The notes under the pieces: generated by a model
The model's database searches: none
What the model was told of the DNA's origin: nothing
What the model saw: only the letters and a program-made list of their open reading frames with translations
Origin: Thalassovita mangrovi
GTDB lineage: Bacteria > Pseudomonadota > Alphaproteobacteria > Rhodobacterales > Rhodobacteraceae
Length of the DNA: 64,000 nt
Assembly (NCBI RefSeq): GCF_009857745.1
Contig: NZ_WWEN01000010.1
Location: 62,001 to 126,000, forward strand
Reading direction: 5' to 3'
Translations under genes and position numbers: made by a program
Shown here: in pieces, positions 42,838-50,509 of the stretch
Position numbering within the stretch: position 1 is the stretch's first letter
Layout: each line of letters starts with the position of its first letter

Positions 42838-43818
42838 ATGCCCATTCCCGCCCCGAACCTTTATCCGGCCTTCAACATCGTCCGGCTGAGCCATGTGGAG
42901 TTGATGGTCACCGACCTGGCCGCGTCGCGTGCGTTTTACGTCGACACTCTGGGCCTGCAGGTCACCGACGAGGACGACCAGGTGATTTACCTGCGCGCGA
43001 TGGAAGAACGCGGCCATCACTGCATGGTGCTGCGCAAGGGCGCGACGGCGGAGGTGAATTACCTGTCCTACAAGGTCTATTCCGAGGACGACCTGGACAA
43101 GGCGCATGACTGGTTCGCGGCCAGGGGCCTGCCGGTGGCTTGGGTGACCCGCCCCTATCAGGGCCGCACCCTGCGCACGACAGACCTGTTCGGCGCGCCG
43201 ATGGAATTCTATTTCAAGATGGACCGGCTGGAACCGATCCATCAGAAATACGCGCTCTATCACGGGGTGAAGCCGCTTCGCATCGACCATTTCAACTGCT
43301 TCAGCCCGAACGTGGACGACAGCGTCGCCTTCTATAACGAAATGGGTTTCCGCGTCACCGAATACACCGAGGACGAGGAAAGCGGGAACCTCTGGGCCGC
43401 CTGGATGCATCGCAAGGGCGGCATCCACGACATCGCCTTCACCAATGGCAAAGGCCCACGACTGCACCACACCGCCTTCTGGGTGCCGACGCCGCTCAAC
43501 ATCATCGACCTGCTGGATCTGATGAGCACCACCGGGTATCTGGACAACATCGAACGCGGCCCGGGGCGGCACGGGATTTCCAACGCCTTCTTCCTCTACA
43601 TCCTCGACCCCGACGGCCACCGGATCGAAATCTACTGTTCCGATTACCAGACCGTGGACCCGGACCTGGAGCCAATCAAATGGGACCTGAAGGACCCGCA
43701 GCGGCAAACCCTGTGGGGGGCGCCGGCGCCGAAAAGCTGGTTCGAACATGGCAGCAGCTTTGAAGGCGTCGAACTGCGGGAGTCCAAGATGAAGGCGCAG
43801 CCGATCATCGCACCGTAA
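42838..43818 (+). CDS. Second homoprotocatechuate 2,3-dioxygenase, VOC (type I extradiol) class
   Basis: A 326-residue vicinal-oxygen-chelate enzyme that matches the Brevibacterium/Arthrobacter HPCD family. Two N-terminal and two C-terminal beta-alpha-beta modules are present; the metal triad is H151 (RIDHFN), H210/H211 (GPRLHHTAF) and E264 (GHRIEIY). The GRHGISNAFFLYILDPDGHR stretch is highly conserved in that family. It has no relation to HpaD. GAAGGAG precedes the ATG; in-frame codons further upstream lie in the hpaD end. Activity on another catechol is possible. Confidence 0.9.
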   Translation: MPIPAPNLYPAFNIVRLSHVELMVTDLAASRAFYVDTLGLQVTDEDDQVIYLRAMEERGHHCMVLRKGATAEVNYLSYKVYSEDDLDKAHDWFAARGLPVAWVTRPYQGRTLRTTDLFGAPMEFYFKMDRLEPIHQKYALYHGVKPLRIDHFNCFSPNVDDSVAFYNEMGFRVTEYTEDEESGNLWAAWMHRKGGIHDIAFTNGKGPRLHHTAFWVPTPLNIIDLLDLMSTTGYLDNIERGPGRHGISNAFFLYILDPDGHRIEIYCSDYQTVDPDLEPIKWDLKDPQRQTLWGAPAPKSWFEHGSSFEGVELRESKMKAQPIIAP

Positions 43819-43841
43819 GCGCGGGCTGCCGGGGGCGGGAC

Positions 43842-43874
43842 GCCTCCGGCGGGAGTATTTTTGCCAAGAAGAAG
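43842..43874 (+). repeat. Dispersed intergenic repeat inside the hpa operon
   Basis: The element (GCCTCCGGCGGGAGTATTT, then TTG and CCAAGAAGAAG) ends 13 bp before the start of the next gene, so it sits in the leader of hpaG within an operon. It is almost identical to the copy at 9015-9044. Confidence 0.75.
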
Positions 43875-43887
43875 ACAGGGGATCGAG

Positions 43888-44745
43888 ATGAAATTCGCAA
43901 CGGTGAGCGCCGAGGGGCAGCAGTTTTACGGCGCGGTGGTCGAGGATGGGTTCATCGCCCTGTCGCCCGATTTTCCCGACTGGCCGAGCTTGCGCGAGGT
44001 GATCGCGGCGGGCGGTCTGACGCGGCTGCAAGAGGCAGCGGCAGGGCGTTCGGTGACCCACCCCAACGGGTCTTTCCGCTATGACATCCCGGTGCCCGCG
44101 CCCGAAAAGATCATCTGCGTGGGCGTGAACTTCCCCGACCGCAACGCCGAATACAAGGACGGCACCGCGCAGCCCAAGCACATGTCGCTGTTTCCCCGTT
44201 TCCCGCGCAGCTTCACCGGTCATGATTGCCCGCTGATCCGGCCGCCGGAAAACCACACGCTGGATTACGAGGGCGAAGTCGCCATCGTGATCGGCAAGGA
44301 AGGACGGCGGATCAAGCCGGAGGACGCCTACGACCACATCGCCGCGCTGACGCTGTGCAACGAGGGAACGATCCGCGACTGGGTGCGCCACGCCAAGTTC
44401 AACGTCACGCAGGGCAAGAACTGGGACAGGTCCGGCGCGATCGGCCCGTGGCTGGTTCCCTTCACCGATGCGGCGCAGCTCGATGAGGCGCGGATACAGA
44501 CGCGGGTGAACGGCGAGCTGCGCCAGGACGATGTGCTGTCGCGCATGATGTTCCCGATCCGCGAGGAAATCGCCTATATCAGCACCTTCACCACGCTGGT
44601 GCCCGGCGACATCATCGTCACCGGCACCCCCACCGGGGCGGGCGCGCGGTTCGATCCGCCGCGTTACCTGAAACCGGGCGACGTGGTCGAGGTGGAAGCG
44701 ACCGGCATCGGCATCCTGCGCAACACGGTGGAGGACGAGGCGTGA
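43888..44745 (+). CDS. hpaG: Fumarylacetoacetate-hydrolase-family protein, HpaG-like
   Basis: A 285-residue single-domain FAH enzyme. The metal-binding residues appear in LDYEGEVAIVIGKEG (two Glu) and in the CNEGTIRDW / FNVTQGKNWDRSGAIGPWL segment, with VTGTPTGAGARF near the C-terminus. In this pathway it would decarboxylate 5-oxopent-3-ene-1,2,5-tricarboxylate. E. coli HpaG has two such domains in one chain; this is half the size. ATG 43888 is preferred over a TTG at 43861, which lies in the repeat. It overlaps hpaH by 4 bp. Confidence 0.88.
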   Translation: MKFATVSAEGQQFYGAVVEDGFIALSPDFPDWPSLREVIAAGGLTRLQEAAAGRSVTHPNGSFRYDIPVPAPEKIICVGVNFPDRNAEYKDGTAQPKHMSLFPRFPRSFTGHDCPLIRPPENHTLDYEGEVAIVIGKEGRRIKPEDAYDHIAALTLCNEGTIRDWVRHAKFNVTQGKNWDRSGAIGPWLVPFTDAAQLDEARIQTRVNGELRQDDVLSRMMFPIREEIAYISTFTTLVPGDIIVTGTPTGAGARFDPPRYLKPGDVVEVEATGIGILRNTVEDEA

Positions 44746-45542
44746 CGCCGGATCAGCACAAGCAAGCCGCCGCCGCGCTGTGGCAGGCCGAACAGACGGG
44801 GCAGCAGATCGGCCTGTTGTCGCTGCAATATCCCGGCATGACGATGGACGACGCCTATGCGGTGCAGGCGGCGCTGGTCGAGGCGCGCCGCGAGGCGGGA
44901 CGCGAGGTGATCGGCTGGAAGATCGGGCTGACATCGAGGGCGATGCAGCAGGCGCTGAACATCGACATTCCCGACAGCGGCGTTTTGATGGACGACATGT
45001 TGTTCGACACCGGCGGCACGGTGCCCGCGGGCCGGTTCATCCAGCCCCGCATCGAGGCCGAGATCGCCTTCGTGATGAAAGCACCGCTGTCCGGCGCGGA
45101 CGTGACCCGCGACGACGTGATCGCGGCGACCGATTACGTGGTGCCGTCGCTGGAAATCCTCGACACCCGCATCCTGCGCGCCGATCCGGACAGCGGCAAG
45201 ACGCGGATCATCACCGACACGATTTCCGACAACGCCGCCAATGCCGGGCTGGTTCTGGGCCGCGACCACCACGCGATCGACGCTTTCGACCTGCGTTGGG
45301 TTGGCGCCATCGTCAGCCGCGACGGCGCGGTCGAGGAAACCGGGCTGGGCGCCGGGGTGCTGAACGATCCCATCGAAGGCATCGTCTGGCTGGCACGGCG
45401 GATGGAGCAGTATGGCCAAAAGATCGAGGCCGGTCAGGTGATCCTGTCGGGCAGTTTCATCCGTCCGATCGAGGCGCCGTCGGGTTGCCGGGTCGAGGCC
45501 GATTTCGGCCCGTTCGGGCAGGTGTCGATCAGCTTTGCCTGA
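44742..45542 (+). CDS. hpaH: 2-Oxo-hept-4-ene-1,7-dioate hydratase HpaH
   Basis: Adds water to the decarboxylated product, giving 4-hydroxy-2-oxoheptanedioate for the aldolase. The 266 residues match E. coli HpcG/HpaH, with the hydratase motifs IGWKIGLTSRAMQ, IQPRIEAEIAFVM (metal-binding Glu pair) and SDNAANAGLVLG. It overlaps the upstream gene by 4 bp. The aldolase gene hpaI that should follow in the pathway is not in the window. Confidence 0.95.
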   Translation: MTPDQHKQAAAALWQAEQTGQQIGLLSLQYPGMTMDDAYAVQAALVEARREAGREVIGWKIGLTSRAMQQALNIDIPDSGVLMDDMLFDTGGTVPAGRFIQPRIEAEIAFVMKAPLSGADVTRDDVIAATDYVVPSLEILDTRILRADPDSGKTRIITDTISDNAANAGLVLGRDHHAIDAFDLRWVGAIVSRDGAVEETGLGAGVLNDPIEGIVWLARRMEQYGQKIEAGQVILSGSFIRPIEAPSGCRVEADFGPFGQVSISFA

Positions 45543-45603
45543 AGCCCCCTTGCCATTGCCCGCGAATATGCGTCATTTGGCAAGACCTTGAGGGAGGACG
45601 AGG

Positions 45604-47004
45604 ATGATCGACGAACTGCGCGCAATCGTGGGCGATGCTTACGCCCTGACCGGGGCCGACCTGGCCGGATGGTCGCAGGACTGGACCGGCACCTATCAGT
45701 TCAATCCGTTGGCGGTCGTACGCCCGGCCAACACGGGCGAAGTGGCGCAGATCGTCAAATGGGCCAACCGGACCGGCACCGCCATCGTGCCGGTGTCGGG
45801 CAATACCGGCCTGTCAGGCGGCACGCGGGCCGAGGGTGCCTTGATGCTGTCGCTGGACCGAATGAACGCGATCCGCGAGGTCCGCCCCGAATCCCGCATC
45901 GCCATCGTCGAGGCAGGCGTGATCCTGTCCAACCTGCACGACGCCGCCGAGGCGGAGGATCTGATTTTCCCGCTGACCTTCGGCGCCAAGGGATCGGCGA
46001 TGATCGGCGGCTGCCTGTCGACCAATGCAGGCGGGTCCAACGTGCTGCGCTATGGCAATACCCGCGACCTGGTGCTGGGGATCGAGGCGGTGCTGCCCAA
46101 CGGCGAGGTCATGGAAATCATGAGCGAGCTGCACAAGGACAATTCCGGCTATAACCTGAAGCACCTGCTGATCGGGGCCGAGGGCACCTTGGGCATCATC
46201 ACCGCCGCGGTGCTGAAGCTGCACCCGAAACCGCGCGCCTATGCCACCGCGATGGTGGCCGTGCCCACCCTGCCCGACGCACTGGTTCTGCTGAACCGGC
46301 TGCAGCAGGAAACCGGCGGCGCGGTCGAAGCCTTCGAATACATGCCGCGCAAGCATGTCGAGGTCTATTGCCAGATCAAACCGGATGCCCGCGAACCCTT
46401 CGAGGACCCGCAGGACGTCAACATCCTGGTCGAGGTCGGCGCCACCGCGCCGCGCGATTGCACCCCCGGCCCCGACGGCCAGGTGCCGGTGGCCGCTTAT
46501 CTGGAACAGGTGCTGGCCGGCATGTTCGAGGAAGGCATGCTGCTGGATGCGGTGGTAGCGCAGAACGAAGCGCAGCGGCGCGGAATGTGGGAACGCCGTG
46601 AAGCCGCCGCCGAAATCGCCATGTCGCGCCGCCCGGTCGTGGTCAACGACATCGCCGTGCCTCTGGATAAGGTCGCGCCCTTCCTTGAGCGGATGGAAAC
46701 CGTGCTGCCCAAGGTCGATCCCGGCGCCGAGCCGATCATCGTGTCGCATTTGGGCGACGGCAATGTGCATTACACCGTCTGGCCCGCCAGCCAGGACCCG
46801 CAGGTGCATGACGCGATCATGGAGGCGGTCGAGGACGAAGTGCTGGCCATGGGCGGCAGCTTCTCCGCCGAACACGGGATCGGCACGTCGAAACTGCCCT
46901 CGATGCGGAGGCGCAAGAACCCCGTCGCGCTGCAGGCGATGAAGGCGATCAAGGCCGCGCTCGACCCCAACGGAATTCTGAACCCCGGCAAGCTGCTGCC
47001 CTGA
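45604..47004 (+). CDS. FAD-linked oxidase (D-lactate/D-2-hydroxyglutarate dehydrogenase type)
   Basis: A 466-residue PCMH-fold flavoenzyme that oxidises D-2-hydroxy acids. FAD-binding features are PVSGNTGLSGGTRA (about 61-74), FGAKGSAMIGGCLSTNAGGSN and GYNLKHLLIGAEGTLGIIT; the C-terminal substrate domain ends in SHLGDGNVHY and EHGIGTSKL, with the metal-binding His residues. It is 62 bp after hpaH. Context suggests it handles a hydroxy acid linked to the pathway, perhaps from the end products, but this is inference. Confidence 0.92.
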   Translation: MIDELRAIVGDAYALTGADLAGWSQDWTGTYQFNPLAVVRPANTGEVAQIVKWANRTGTAIVPVSGNTGLSGGTRAEGALMLSLDRMNAIREVRPESRIAIVEAGVILSNLHDAAEAEDLIFPLTFGAKGSAMIGGCLSTNAGGSNVLRYGNTRDLVLGIEAVLPNGEVMEIMSELHKDNSGYNLKHLLIGAEGTLGIITAAVLKLHPKPRAYATAMVAVPTLPDALVLLNRLQQETGGAVEAFEYMPRKHVEVYCQIKPDAREPFEDPQDVNILVEVGATAPRDCTPGPDGQVPVAAYLEQVLAGMFEEGMLLDAVVAQNEAQRRGMWERREAAAEIAMSRRPVVVNDIAVPLDKVAPFLERMETVLPKVDPGAEPIIVSHLGDGNVHYTVWPASQDPQVHDAIMEAVEDEVLAMGGSFSAEHGIGTSKLPSMRRRKNPVALQAMKAIKAALDPNGILNPGKLLP

Positions 47005-47089
47005 CGGTGCGGATCGGGGCTAAATGCCCCTTCCGCAGATAGTTATGTCTTGTTACAAACCGCCCATGTCTGATCTGGGAGGAAAACAG

Positions 47090-48382
47090 ATGTCGCACCC
47101 CCTCGTATTGATTGCCGGCGGCGGCATTGGCGGGCTGTCGCTTGCGCTGACGCTGCAACAGATCGGCGTCCCCTGCCTTGTGTTCGAGGCTGTGCAGGAA
47201 TTGCGCCCGCTGGGCGTGGGCATCAACATCCAGCCCAACGCGGTGCGCGAGCTTTATGACCTCGGCATCGGGGCCGACGATCTTGATCAGGTCGGCGTTC
47301 CGGCCAGGGAATGGGCGCTGGTCGGGCTGAACGGCAACGACATCTATTCCGAACCGCGCGGCGAATTGGCCGGTTACAACTGGCCGCAATACGCGGTGCA
47401 TCGCGGCAAGTTCCACATGCTGCTTTACGCCAAATTCGTAGAACGCGCAGGCAAAGACGCGGTGCGGCTGGGCCAGCGCGTCACCGGTTACGAAAACAAC
47501 GCCGACGGCAGCGTGACGGCGATTATTGAGCACACCGACGGCACGGTGACGCGCGAGACCGGCGCGATCCTGATCGGCGCCGACGGCATCCATTCGGCGG
47601 TGCGCGCGCAGATGCATCCCGACCAACCCCCGATCCACTGGGGCGGCGCGGTGATGTGGCGCGGCACCACTTTGACCAAACCGATCCGCACCGGGTCTTC
47701 CTTCGTCGGCCTGGGCACGCATAAGCACCGGATGGTGATCTATCCGATTTCGCATCCCGACCCGGACACCGGACTGGCGCAGGTCAACTGGATCGCCGAG
47801 GTCACCTATGACGATCCCTCGGCGCATGAAACCACCGGCTGGTTCCGGCAGGTGGAGCTGTCGGATTTCGCGCATCATTTCGACGGCTGGGAATATGACT
47901 GGCTGAACGTGCCCGAACTGCTGCGCGGCGCCGAGGTGGCGTACGAGAACCCGATGATCGACCGCGACCCGGTGCCGACCTGGCGCGACGGCGCGGTGGC
48001 TTTGATGGGCGACGCGGCGCATGCGATGTACCCGACCGGGTCGAACGGCGCCAGCCAGGCGGTGATCGACGCGCGCGAACTGGGCGCAGCTATGCTGGAA
48101 CACGGGGTGACGGCGGAGGCGTTGCAGGCCTATGACGACAAGCTCTGTGGCCCGGTGTCGGAACTGATCCTGCGCAACCGCGGCGCAGGACCGTTCGGAT
48201 TACTGAACATGGTCGACGACCGCTGCGGCGGCGAATTCGACAATATCGACGACGTGATCCCGGCCGAGGAACGCGCCGAGTTCATGGCCAAGTACAAGGC
48301 CGCCGCGGGCTTCGCCATCGAGAAGCTGAACAATGCCGACCGGATGATCCCCGAAGGCGCGAAGGTCACGAAAGACGCCTGA
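47090..48382 (+). CDS. Class A flavin-dependent monooxygenase/oxidoreductase
   Basis: A 430-residue FAD enzyme. The N-terminal dinucleotide motif LIAGGGIGGLSLAL (GxGxxG), the DG motif LIGADGIHSAVRA (about 163-175) and the GD motif MGDAAHAMYPTGSNGASQA (about 305-323) are clear. The RPLGVGINIQPNAVRELYDLG stretch matches the subfamily called flavin-dependent oxidoreductase. GGGAGGAAAA precedes the ATG at 47090. It might hydroxylate an aromatic feeding into hpaD, for example 4-hydroxyphenylacetate, but such enzymes cover many substrates. Nothing else in the window would do that step. Confidence 0.9.
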   Translation: MSHPLVLIAGGGIGGLSLALTLQQIGVPCLVFEAVQELRPLGVGINIQPNAVRELYDLGIGADDLDQVGVPAREWALVGLNGNDIYSEPRGELAGYNWPQYAVHRGKFHMLLYAKFVERAGKDAVRLGQRVTGYENNADGSVTAIIEHTDGTVTRETGAILIGADGIHSAVRAQMHPDQPPIHWGGAVMWRGTTLTKPIRTGSSFVGLGTHKHRMVIYPISHPDPDTGLAQVNWIAEVTYDDPSAHETTGWFRQVELSDFAHHFDGWEYDWLNVPELLRGAEVAYENPMIDRDPVPTWRDGAVALMGDAAHAMYPTGSNGASQAVIDARELGAAMLEHGVTAEALQAYDDKLCGPVSELILRNRGAGPFGLLNMVDDRCGGEFDNIDDVIPAEERAEFMAKYKAAAGFAIEKLNNADRMIPEGAKVTKDA

Positions 48383-48393
48383 GACGAAAATGC

Positions 48394-48415
48394 AGGCCGG
48401 GCTTCAGCCCGGCCT
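48394..48415 (+). terminator. Terminator after the flavoprotein monooxygenase
   Basis: AGGCCGGGCT-TC-AGCCCGGCCT is a perfect 10-bp stem, 11 bp after the stop, followed by ATCGTTTTCCC. It closes the long plus-strand catabolic transcript. Confidence 0.75.
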
Positions 48416-48434
48416 ATCGTTTTCCCGCCAAGAC

Positions 48435-48887
48435 TCATGCCCCGCGCGCCGGGCGGCGAAGCTTGCCTTTCATGCGCAACCCGTCGCGCATGTTGAGGCT
48501 GAGCAGCGTGATGTTTGCCGCCCCCGCCAACAGCTCAAGCGCCTGCACGGCATAGAACGCCGTGTCGAATTCCCCCGCCTGCGCCTTGAAGGACAAGAAG
48601 AGCGCCGAGGGGACCAGGATCAGGATGCCGTTGGCGGCGATGAACGGCATCCGTTTCTTCTTGCGCGCCACCAGCGGCCCGCGCCAGGTCTTGCCCAGGC
48701 GCTGCCCCGAAAGCGCGACGGTCATCAGCGCCGGGATCAGGATCAGGAAGCCCCAGGGGACCAGCGCCTTGACCATGGTGACGGTCGCCGCGCCGGCGAA
48801 GAGTTCGGACAAGGCGGTCGAGAGCCAGAAGCCCAGGATCATCAGCAGGGCAAGTGTGCCTGCGACAGGGTGAAGGATCTTGGTCAT
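48435..48887 (-). CDS. Four-TM membrane protein, probable target of the adjacent MarR regulator
   Basis: A 150-residue inner-membrane protein with four hydrophobic segments (about 8-28, 38-62, 82-100 and 112-132) and a basic C-terminus. I do not recognise the family. Charged loop RLGKTWRGPLVARKKKRMP separates the two pairs of helices. It is divergent from the MarR gene at 48971, and the two operator palindromes lie between them, which indicates regulation by that MarR protein. Confidence 0.75.
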   Translation of the reverse strand: MTKILHPVAGTLALLMILGFWLSTALSELFAGAATVTMVKALVPWGFLILIPALMTVALSGQRLGKTWRGPLVARKKKRMPFIAANGILILVPSALFLSFKAQAGEFDTAFYAVQALELLAGAANITLLSLNMRDGLRMKGKLRRPARGA

Positions 48888-48917
48888 GAGCGTATTCCAT
48901 CCGTTTCATGATTTTGT

Positions 48918-48951
48918 ATAGCAAGCTATATATTATTGCATAGCTTGCTAT
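48918..48951. promoter_or_regulatory. Twin palindromic operators between divergent genes
   Basis: ATAGCAAGCTAT (48918-48929) and ATAGCTTGCTAT (48940-48951) are each self-palindromic (ATAGC-NN-GCTAT) and are reverse complements of one another. Their centres are 22 bp apart, two helical turns. They span the shared promoter region of a membrane-protein gene and a MarR gene. Confidence 0.8.
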
Positions 48952-48970
48952 TCAAGTGGTAGAAACCGAC

Positions 48971-49417
48971 ATGGAATTCAGGAAAAACCAATCGGCGGGG
49001 TTTCTCGTCAACCACGTCGCCCGCATCTTCGCGCGCGGCCTTGCGGCGCGGATCAAACCGCTGGGTCTGACCACCGGCGTTTTCCCGGCGCTGCTGGAGC
49101 TGTGGGAAAAGGACGGGCTGACGCAAAAGCAACTGGTCGTCCGGCTGGATATCGAACAGGCGACCATGGCCAACACGCTGGCGCGGATGGAACGCGACGG
49201 GCTGATCACCCGCAAGCCGGACGAAAACGACCGGCGCTCGCAACGGATCTGGCTGACCGACCGGGCGCGCGGCATGCAAGGGGCCGCTATCGCTGCGGCG
49301 ATGGACGAAAACGCCGCGGCGCTTGCGGGGCTTTCCGAGGCGGAACAGCGCCAGTTCGTCGCCTTGCTGCAAAAGGTGGTCGAAACCGGCGGGAAGAAGG
49401 ACGGCAGTGAAAGCTGA
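48971..49417 (+). CDS. MarR-family transcriptional regulator
   Basis: A 148-residue regulator with a MarR winged-helix: the KPLGLTTGVFPALLELWEKD helices, the recognition helix EQATMANTLARMERDGLI and the wing RKPDENDRRSQRIWLTDRA. The start at ATG 48971 is chosen because an in-frame GTG at 48956 would lie only 5 bp from the operator palindromes. It probably represses itself and the divergent membrane-protein gene, with release by an aromatic or other small ligand. Confidence 0.9.
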   Translation: MEFRKNQSAGFLVNHVARIFARGLAARIKPLGLTTGVFPALLELWEKDGLTQKQLVVRLDIEQATMANTLARMERDGLITRKPDENDRRSQRIWLTDRARGMQGAAIAAAMDENAAALAGLSEAEQRQFVALLQKVVETGGKKDGSES

Positions 49418-49536
49418 AATCCGCAGCATCGCGGCACCACCGCAGGTCCGGTTCACAACCGCCTGTTGTCAAAGCTTGCAAGGCTGTTCAGGCTCAAGAA
49501 GAGTGCCTTCCGGGGCGCGCGCTGAGGCAATGAGAA

Positions 49537-49992
49537 ATGGCTATCGGTTCAGCACAGGATCAGTTCCGCTTTGAAAGCGCCAGCGTCGCGGATGCAGAAC
49601 GCCTTGCCGCCATTCGCGTCGAAGCGATGCGCCCGAGCCTGGAAGCCGTCGGGCGGTTTGACCCGGAACGCGCCAGGGCCCGTTTCCTGGACAGCTTCGA
49701 TGCCGCCGATACCAAGATCATTCATGCGGGCAATGCGGTTGTCGGTTTCTTTGTCGTCCGCAGACGGGCCGATCACTTCTATCTCGATCACCTCTATGTC
49801 ACCCCGGGGTTTCAGGGCCGGGGCATCGGCCGGTATGTCATCGACGATCTGAAGGCCGAGGCGCGCGCAGCCACCCTGCCGATCCGGCTGATGGCGCTGA
49901 ACGGCAGCCCCGCGAACGGGTTCTACCGCTCCTGCTGTTTCGAAGCCGTTTCGGCGGATGCGCTGGATACCCTCTATGAATGGGTGCCCTGA
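49537..49992 (+). CDS. GNAT-family acetyltransferase
   Basis: A 151-residue acetyl-CoA-dependent N-acetyltransferase. The strand HFYLDHLYVTPGFQ and the acetyl-CoA loop GRGIGRYVIDDLKAEA (about 94-109) are visible, followed by LNGSPANGFYRSCCFEAV. Its acceptor is unknown. It is a single gene at the left end of a stretch with visibly lower GC than its surroundings. Confidence 0.88.
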   Translation: MAIGSAQDQFRFESASVADAERLAAIRVEAMRPSLEAVGRFDPERARARFLDSFDAADTKIIHAGNAVVGFFVVRRRADHFYLDHLYVTPGFQGRGIGRYVIDDLKAEARAATLPIRLMALNGSPANGFYRSCCFEAVSADALDTLYEWVP

Positions 49993-50056
49993 CGCGGATG
50001 GTTGCTGAGCCGACCGTAGGGTGGAAAAAGCGGCGCGATCCATCGCAGATGTTCTC

Positions 50057-50416
50057 CTACGTAAACCGCTCCTGTTCATCCGGCCATATCCAGATTTTCT
50101 CATCGGCTAGGATCGCGGCCACCACGGCTTCGCCACGCTCTCGCGTGCTGGGGCTTTCACCGAGCCCCATATGCTGTGTTTCAATCTCAACGAGGTATTC
50201 GACAACCTGCGCGCCGGGTATTCCTCTTCGCAGCTGAGAAGCTGCTGAAATCAGGTAATTGTCATATTCGTCGGCGAAACGCCGGTTGGCTTCGTCATCC
50301 CATTTGCCAGAGCGGATGCTACCCGAACTCAACAAGCCGATCGGATCCCATAGCTCCCAGCCAATATCGCGCAGCTTCGACAGCCTGACCCTCGGTTGCG
50401 GTGAAATCTTCGTCAT
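50057..50416 (-). CDS. Small soluble protein of unknown function in a lower-GC stretch
   Basis: A 119-residue protein with RLSKLRDIGWELWDPIGLL at the N-terminus, an EYDNYLISAASQL helix and an acidic, Trp-containing C-terminus (EKIWIWPDEQ). A weak resemblance to small DUF1871-type proteins is possible but I do not rely on it. Its DNA is visibly less GC-rich than the flanking genes, which suggests it arrived by transfer. An in-frame start 14 codons further out would add a Cys-rich leader. Confidence 0.6.
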   Translation of the reverse strand: MTKISPQPRVRLSKLRDIGWELWDPIGLLSSGSIRSGKWDDEANRRFADEYDNYLISAASQLRRGIPGAQVVEYLVEIETQHMGLGESPSTRERGEAVVAAILADEKIWIWPDEQERFT

Positions 50417-50509
50417 TTTTCTACAGCGGTGAATACAGCATCCCGCCACTCTACGCACTGTTCCCCTATCCGGGAAGGGCCCATGGCATAACTAGGGGAC
50501 AAGCCCCGC

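Noticed and set aside
43861-43887. Alternative TTG start of the HpaG-like gene.
   Set aside because: It falls inside the dispersed repeat and would add nine basic residues unlike the family N-terminus.
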